From Chloroflexota bacterium (GTDB taxonomy: Bacteria; Chloroflexota; Anaerolineae; Anaerolineales; UBA11858), in the NCBI GenBank assembly GCA_030609055.1, contig JAUWCZ010000016.1, positions 1-34,149 of the forward strand: a stretch of 34,149 nucleotides of DNA. Direction: 5' to 3'. Of the stretch, positions 31,533-34,149 are shown piece after piece. The position numbers and the translations under genes are program-made. A model generated the notes under the pieces. That model was not told the DNA's origin. It worked only from the letters and a program-made list of their open reading frames with translations, and searched no databases. Numbering within the stretch: the stretch's first letter is position 1; every line of letters begins with the position of its first letter.

Positions 31533-32777
31533 TTGCGGATTGCTTTAATTTCATATCATACATGTCCATTGGCGACCCTGGGCGGAAAAGATGCTGGTGG
31601 AATGAATGTTTATGTCAGGGATTTATCGCTTTATCTTGGTCGGCGGGGAATTCACTTGGATGTATTTACACGGTCGCAGGATGAGCATGTTCCCCATGTA
31701 TTGCATGATTTGGGTTTTGGGAATAGAGTTGCCCACATCCCGGCAGGTCCAGAGCACCCGCTCCCGAGGCAAGAGCTGGAAGAGTATATCCCAGAGTTTG
31801 TAGATCACATTCTGGATTTTGCTAAAAATAAGGATGTCCATTACGATCTAATTCACAGCCATTATTGGATGTCAGGTCTTGCGGCAGAAAAATTAGCCGA
31901 AATCTGGCAGGTTCCTGTGATTCAGATGTTTCACACATTGGGGAAGTTGAAACAACAGGTAGCCCAGAATGCAGATGAGGCGGAAGGGGATTACCGCATC
32001 AAGGGGGAAAATCGGGTCATAACAATAGCTGATAAGATTATTGCTTCCACAACAACTGAAAAGGACCAATTGGAGCATTTATATGGCGCTGCGCCAGACA
32101 AGATTGAGATCATACCTCCTGGAGTCGATCTGAGCTATTTTTACCCCATTCCCCCTGATGAGGCAAAGGAATATGTAGGTGTTCCGCTGGAAAAGCGTTT
32201 GCTGCTATTTGTAGGAAGGATAGAGCCATTAAAGGGGATCCAAACATTACTACGGGCAATCGGCTTATTACATGATAATGACGGGGTGGAGAAAAATCTG
32301 TGTCTGGCCGTGATCGGGGGAGATCTAATTGAAATTGACGGTACGGAATGTGAGGAAATGCACCTCCTGCGTCAGCTGAGGGATGAATATGGTTTGCAGG
32401 ACATGGTCACCTTTCTAGGGAAACAAAGCCAAGATTCATTACCTTATTATTATTCTGCTGCGGAAATGGTGATCATGCCATCCCATTATGAATCCTTTGG
32501 AATGGTTGCGCTGGAATCGATGGCTTGCGGGACGCCTGTAATCGCTTCGCATGTGGGGGGATTAATACACCTGGTGGAAGACGGCGTTACTGGATATCAT
32601 GTGACGGTGGATGACCACGTTGCTCTCAGTGAAGTTATATCCGGACTCTTGGACGATAAATCTCTCCGGTATCGCATGGGGCACGATGCTTTTGCTTTCG
32701 CAAAAAAATATGATTGGGGAAATATAACTGACCGGGTAATCCAACTCTACCAGGAATCTATTTTCCATTCACCCTGA
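31533..32777 (+). CDS. GT4-family glycosyltransferase (MshA / sucrose-phosphate-synthase-like)
   Basis: 414 residues, GT-B fold. The N-terminal part begins MRIALISYHTCPLATLGGKDAGGMNVYVRDLS... in the GT4 style, with GGMNVYV as the Gly-rich loop of MshA and sucrose-phosphate synthases, followed by SHYWMSG. The C-terminal domain has FVGRIEPLKGI and the E-x7-E pair in ESFGMVALESMACGTPVIAS near residue 320 that binds the nucleotide-sugar. It transfers a sugar from a nucleotide-sugar donor; the acceptor is not readable, and MshA-like motifs also occur in glycolipid and sucrose synthases. The start is TTG 31533 with AGGAG 6 nt upstream. It ends next to the stop of the flavoprotein gene. Confidence 0.9.
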   Translation: MRIALISYHTCPLATLGGKDAGGMNVYVRDLSLYLGRRGIHLDVFTRSQDEHVPHVLHDLGFGNRVAHIPAGPEHPLPRQELEEYIPEFVDHILDFAKNKDVHYDLIHSHYWMSGLAAEKLAEIWQVPVIQMFHTLGKLKQQVAQNADEAEGDYRIKGENRVITIADKIIASTTTEKDQLEHLYGAAPDKIEIIPPGVDLSYFYPIPPDEAKEYVGVPLEKRLLLFVGRIEPLKGIQTLLRAIGLLHDNDGVEKNLCLAVIGGDLIEIDGTECEEMHLLRQLRDEYGLQDMVTFLGKQSQDSLPYYYSAAEMVIMPSHYESFGMVALESMACGTPVIASHVGGLIHLVEDGVTGYHVTVDDHVALSEVISGLLDDKSLRYRMGHDAFAFAKKYDWGNITDRVIQLYQESIFHSP

Positions 32778-34025
32778 TTATTGTGGTGCAGCAGCAGCCA
32801 AACCTGCCGCCCATCCGGTTGAAAATGCGGCTTGCAGATTGTACCCACCAGTATCAGCATCCACGTCCAGGATTTCTCCTGCAAAAAATAATCCCTGAAT
32901 CAATTTGGATTCCATGGTTTCTGGATATACTTCAGAGGTGTACACTCCTCCAGCAGTGATGATTGCCTGGTCAAATCCCTGGTGTGAAGTGATTAAGAAT
33001 CGAAAGTTATCTTTTAACCAGGCCCGGAGATGCTTTCGTTCAGCGCCAGATAATTGACTTATTTTTTTCTCACGGGGTATACTGGTTTGTTCACAACAGA
33101 TAGGGATAATTTTTTTGGGTAGCAATCCTTCTAATAAGGAACTAAATTGTTTCCGACCAAGTGCCTGAATATCTCGTAACAGCCGGGCATCCAGGGTGTT
33201 GTGATCAAGAGCGGGTTTCAGATCAATAACGATTTCTATTTGATTTCCTCGTTGGAGAGAAGCAACGATTTGCCGGCTCAAAGCCAAGATCACCGGCCCT
33301 GAAAGCCCGAAGTGGGTGAACATCAATTCACCGAATAATTGGGTGCTTTTTTTCTGGTTAATCCAAACACTCGCACTGATATTCTTTAAACTCAACCCTT
33401 GCAGTTTTTGAGGGATATCTCCTGCAGCTACTAAAGGGACCAGAGCGGGATGGGGGGGAATGATGGTATGTCCTGCTTGACGAGCAAAACTGTAGCCATC
33501 TCCCGTCGAACCTGTGCCTGGATAGGCTTTTCCGCCCGTTGCCAGGATAACAGCGTTTGTGGAGTAAGTCTGCTTACCAGTTATAACGGAGTGAATTTTC
33601 TCATTCTGAATTTTTAATTCAAGCACAGCAGATTCTGTAAATAAATCCACTCCGTTTTGCCTATTCCAGGTAACCAGCGCTTCTAATACATCCCGAGCTT
33701 TTTCGCTGGTCGGGAAAACCCGCCCTCCACGCTGCACCACTGTTGGAACACCGAGTTGAGCGAAGAATTCGCGTAGTTCATCAGCGAAAAAACGGTAAAA
33801 AAGCTGAGTTAAAAATCGGCCTCCAGGATTGAAATGAGTCAACGCGTTCTGAACAGGAGCGGTATTAGTAAGATTGCAGCGGTGTTTTCCCGTTAATAAT
33901 AATTTTCTACCAGGTGACTGCATTTTTTCCAGCAGCAGTACTTTCTTTCCTTTCGCTGCTGCCTGGCCAGCAGCCATCAATCCTGCAGGGCCGGCACCGA
34001 TCACAATCACATCGTAGTTAGGCAT
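32778..34025 (-). CDS. BaiN/HI0933-family FAD-dependent oxidoreductase
   Basis: 415 residues. An N-terminal Rossmann fold with GxGxxG in VIGAGPAGLMAA (8-19) and a ribose-binding Glu (LLLEKM, near 34) precedes a GRKLLLTGKHRCNLTN signature of HI0933/YhiN proteins (about 40-57). The C-terminal end GEILDVDADTGGYNLQAAFSTG is diagnostic for the family. Members bind FAD and include a bile-acid dehydrogenase-like BaiN; the reaction here is unknown. The stop codon directly abuts that of the glycosyltransferase gene. GGAGA lies close to the ATG at 34025. A weak promoter candidate lies at 34072-34100. Confidence 0.88.
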   Translation of the reverse strand: MPNYDVIVIGAGPAGLMAAGQAAAKGKKVLLLEKMQSPGRKLLLTGKHRCNLTNTAPVQNALTHFNPGGRFLTQLFYRFFADELREFFAQLGVPTVVQRGGRVFPTSEKARDVLEALVTWNRQNGVDLFTESAVLELKIQNEKIHSVITGKQTYSTNAVILATGGKAYPGTGSTGDGYSFARQAGHTIIPPHPALVPLVAAGDIPQKLQGLSLKNISASVWINQKKSTQLFGELMFTHFGLSGPVILALSRQIVASLQRGNQIEIVIDLKPALDHNTLDARLLRDIQALGRKQFSSLLEGLLPKKIIPICCEQTSIPREKKISQLSGAERKHLRAWLKDNFRFLITSHQGFDQAIITAGGVYTSEVYPETMESKLIQGLFFAGEILDVDADTGGYNLQAAFSTGWAAGLAAAAPQ

Positions 34026-34071
34026 AATTCTCCGATTCGTGGCGGGAAAGGTGGATCCTCATATCAGCCCT

Positions 34072-34100
34072 AGTGTAACATTTCTCCATCATTCAGTCAG
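34072..34100 (-). promoter_or_regulatory. Weak promoter candidate of the flavoprotein gene
   Basis: On the minus strand CTGACT (34095-34100), 17 bp, TACACT (34072-34077). The hexamers match consensus 4 of 6 each. Nothing else is seen in the last 124 nt of the window. Confidence 0.35.
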
Positions 34101-34149
34101 TATTTCAATTAACCTCATGATTTTGGGAGACCGAGATAGGCGGGATTAA

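Noticed and set aside
34094-34101. CAGTCAGT near the flavoprotein promoter as a second TetR operator
   Set aside because: Only half of the inverted repeat at 8875-8888 is matched; the other half-site is absent.
1-34149. CRISPR array, insertion sequence, phage or integron elements
   Set aside because: No direct repeats with regular spacers, no transposase or integrase frames and no terminal inverted repeats were seen; the window reads as ordinary chromosome with two local decayed genes.

Overview
This 34 kb window looks like the chromosome of a bacterium of the phylum Chloroflexota, probably class Anaerolineae. That is inference, from the gene set (ADP-forming acetyl-CoA synthetase beside a BioD-like/DRTGG protein, an F420-type flavin-independent reductase, a CarD regulator, an S1 protein with four S1 domains and a long acidic tail), from a Thr-Pro-rich protein C-terminus, and from a base composition that looks to be in the mid-40s % G+C. 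No phage, IS element, CRISPR array or origin was seen. Most genes lie on the minus strand.

Layout: (1) 1-1345, plus strand: the 3' end of an ADP-forming acetyl-CoA synthetase gene, with an in-frame amber codon, followed by a DRTGG-domain gene and a strong bidirectional terminator. (2) 1420-8863, minus strand: a nine-gene unit read from a consensus promoter whose start site abuts a perfect TetR-type inverted repeat. It holds tetR, a Ddn-like reductase, two small membrane proteins, ABC ATPase, two ABC-2 permeases, a second ABC ATPase and an HlyD-like lipoprotein. It resembles the YbhGFSR layout, but the two ATPases are separate genes and the first has lost its switch histidine. (3) 9029-15747, minus: a five-GAF diguanylate cyclase, an SLC13/ArsB-like permease with an extra extracytoplasmic domain, a UspA protein and an anchored coiled-coil protein. 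(4) 15854-18667, minus: rpsU-infA-rpoD-carD-rpmI, an informational cluster resembling the rpsU-dnaG-rpoD macromolecular synthesis operon with infA in place of dnaG. (5) 18879-22500, plus: a one-chain degenerate sensor kinase/response regulator with a predicted leaderless mRNA, then rpsA. (6) 22499-27749, minus: a small Cys-rich protein and a probable udk-M20 peptidase-dinG run. (7) 27968-30312: a small lipoprotein, a nitroreductase, and two decayed genes (EamA permease and GNAT acetyltransferase) joined tail to tail. (8) 30333-34025: PPK2 kinase, tRNA-Thr(CGU), a GT4 glycosyltransferase and a BaiN/HI0933-family flavoprotein.

Five promoters fit TTGAC(A/C/G), a 17-bp spacer and a near-TATAAT box, as expected for the RpoD encoded here. 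The most unusual items are the autoregulated exporter unit with an F420-type enzyme and an asymmetric ATPase pair, the kinase-like transcription factor with Ser at the phospho-His position, the EamA/GNAT deletion junction, and the face-to-face overlapping promoters of tRNA-Thr and the glycosyltransferase. No stretch longer than 300 bases lacks a gene or gene remnant.
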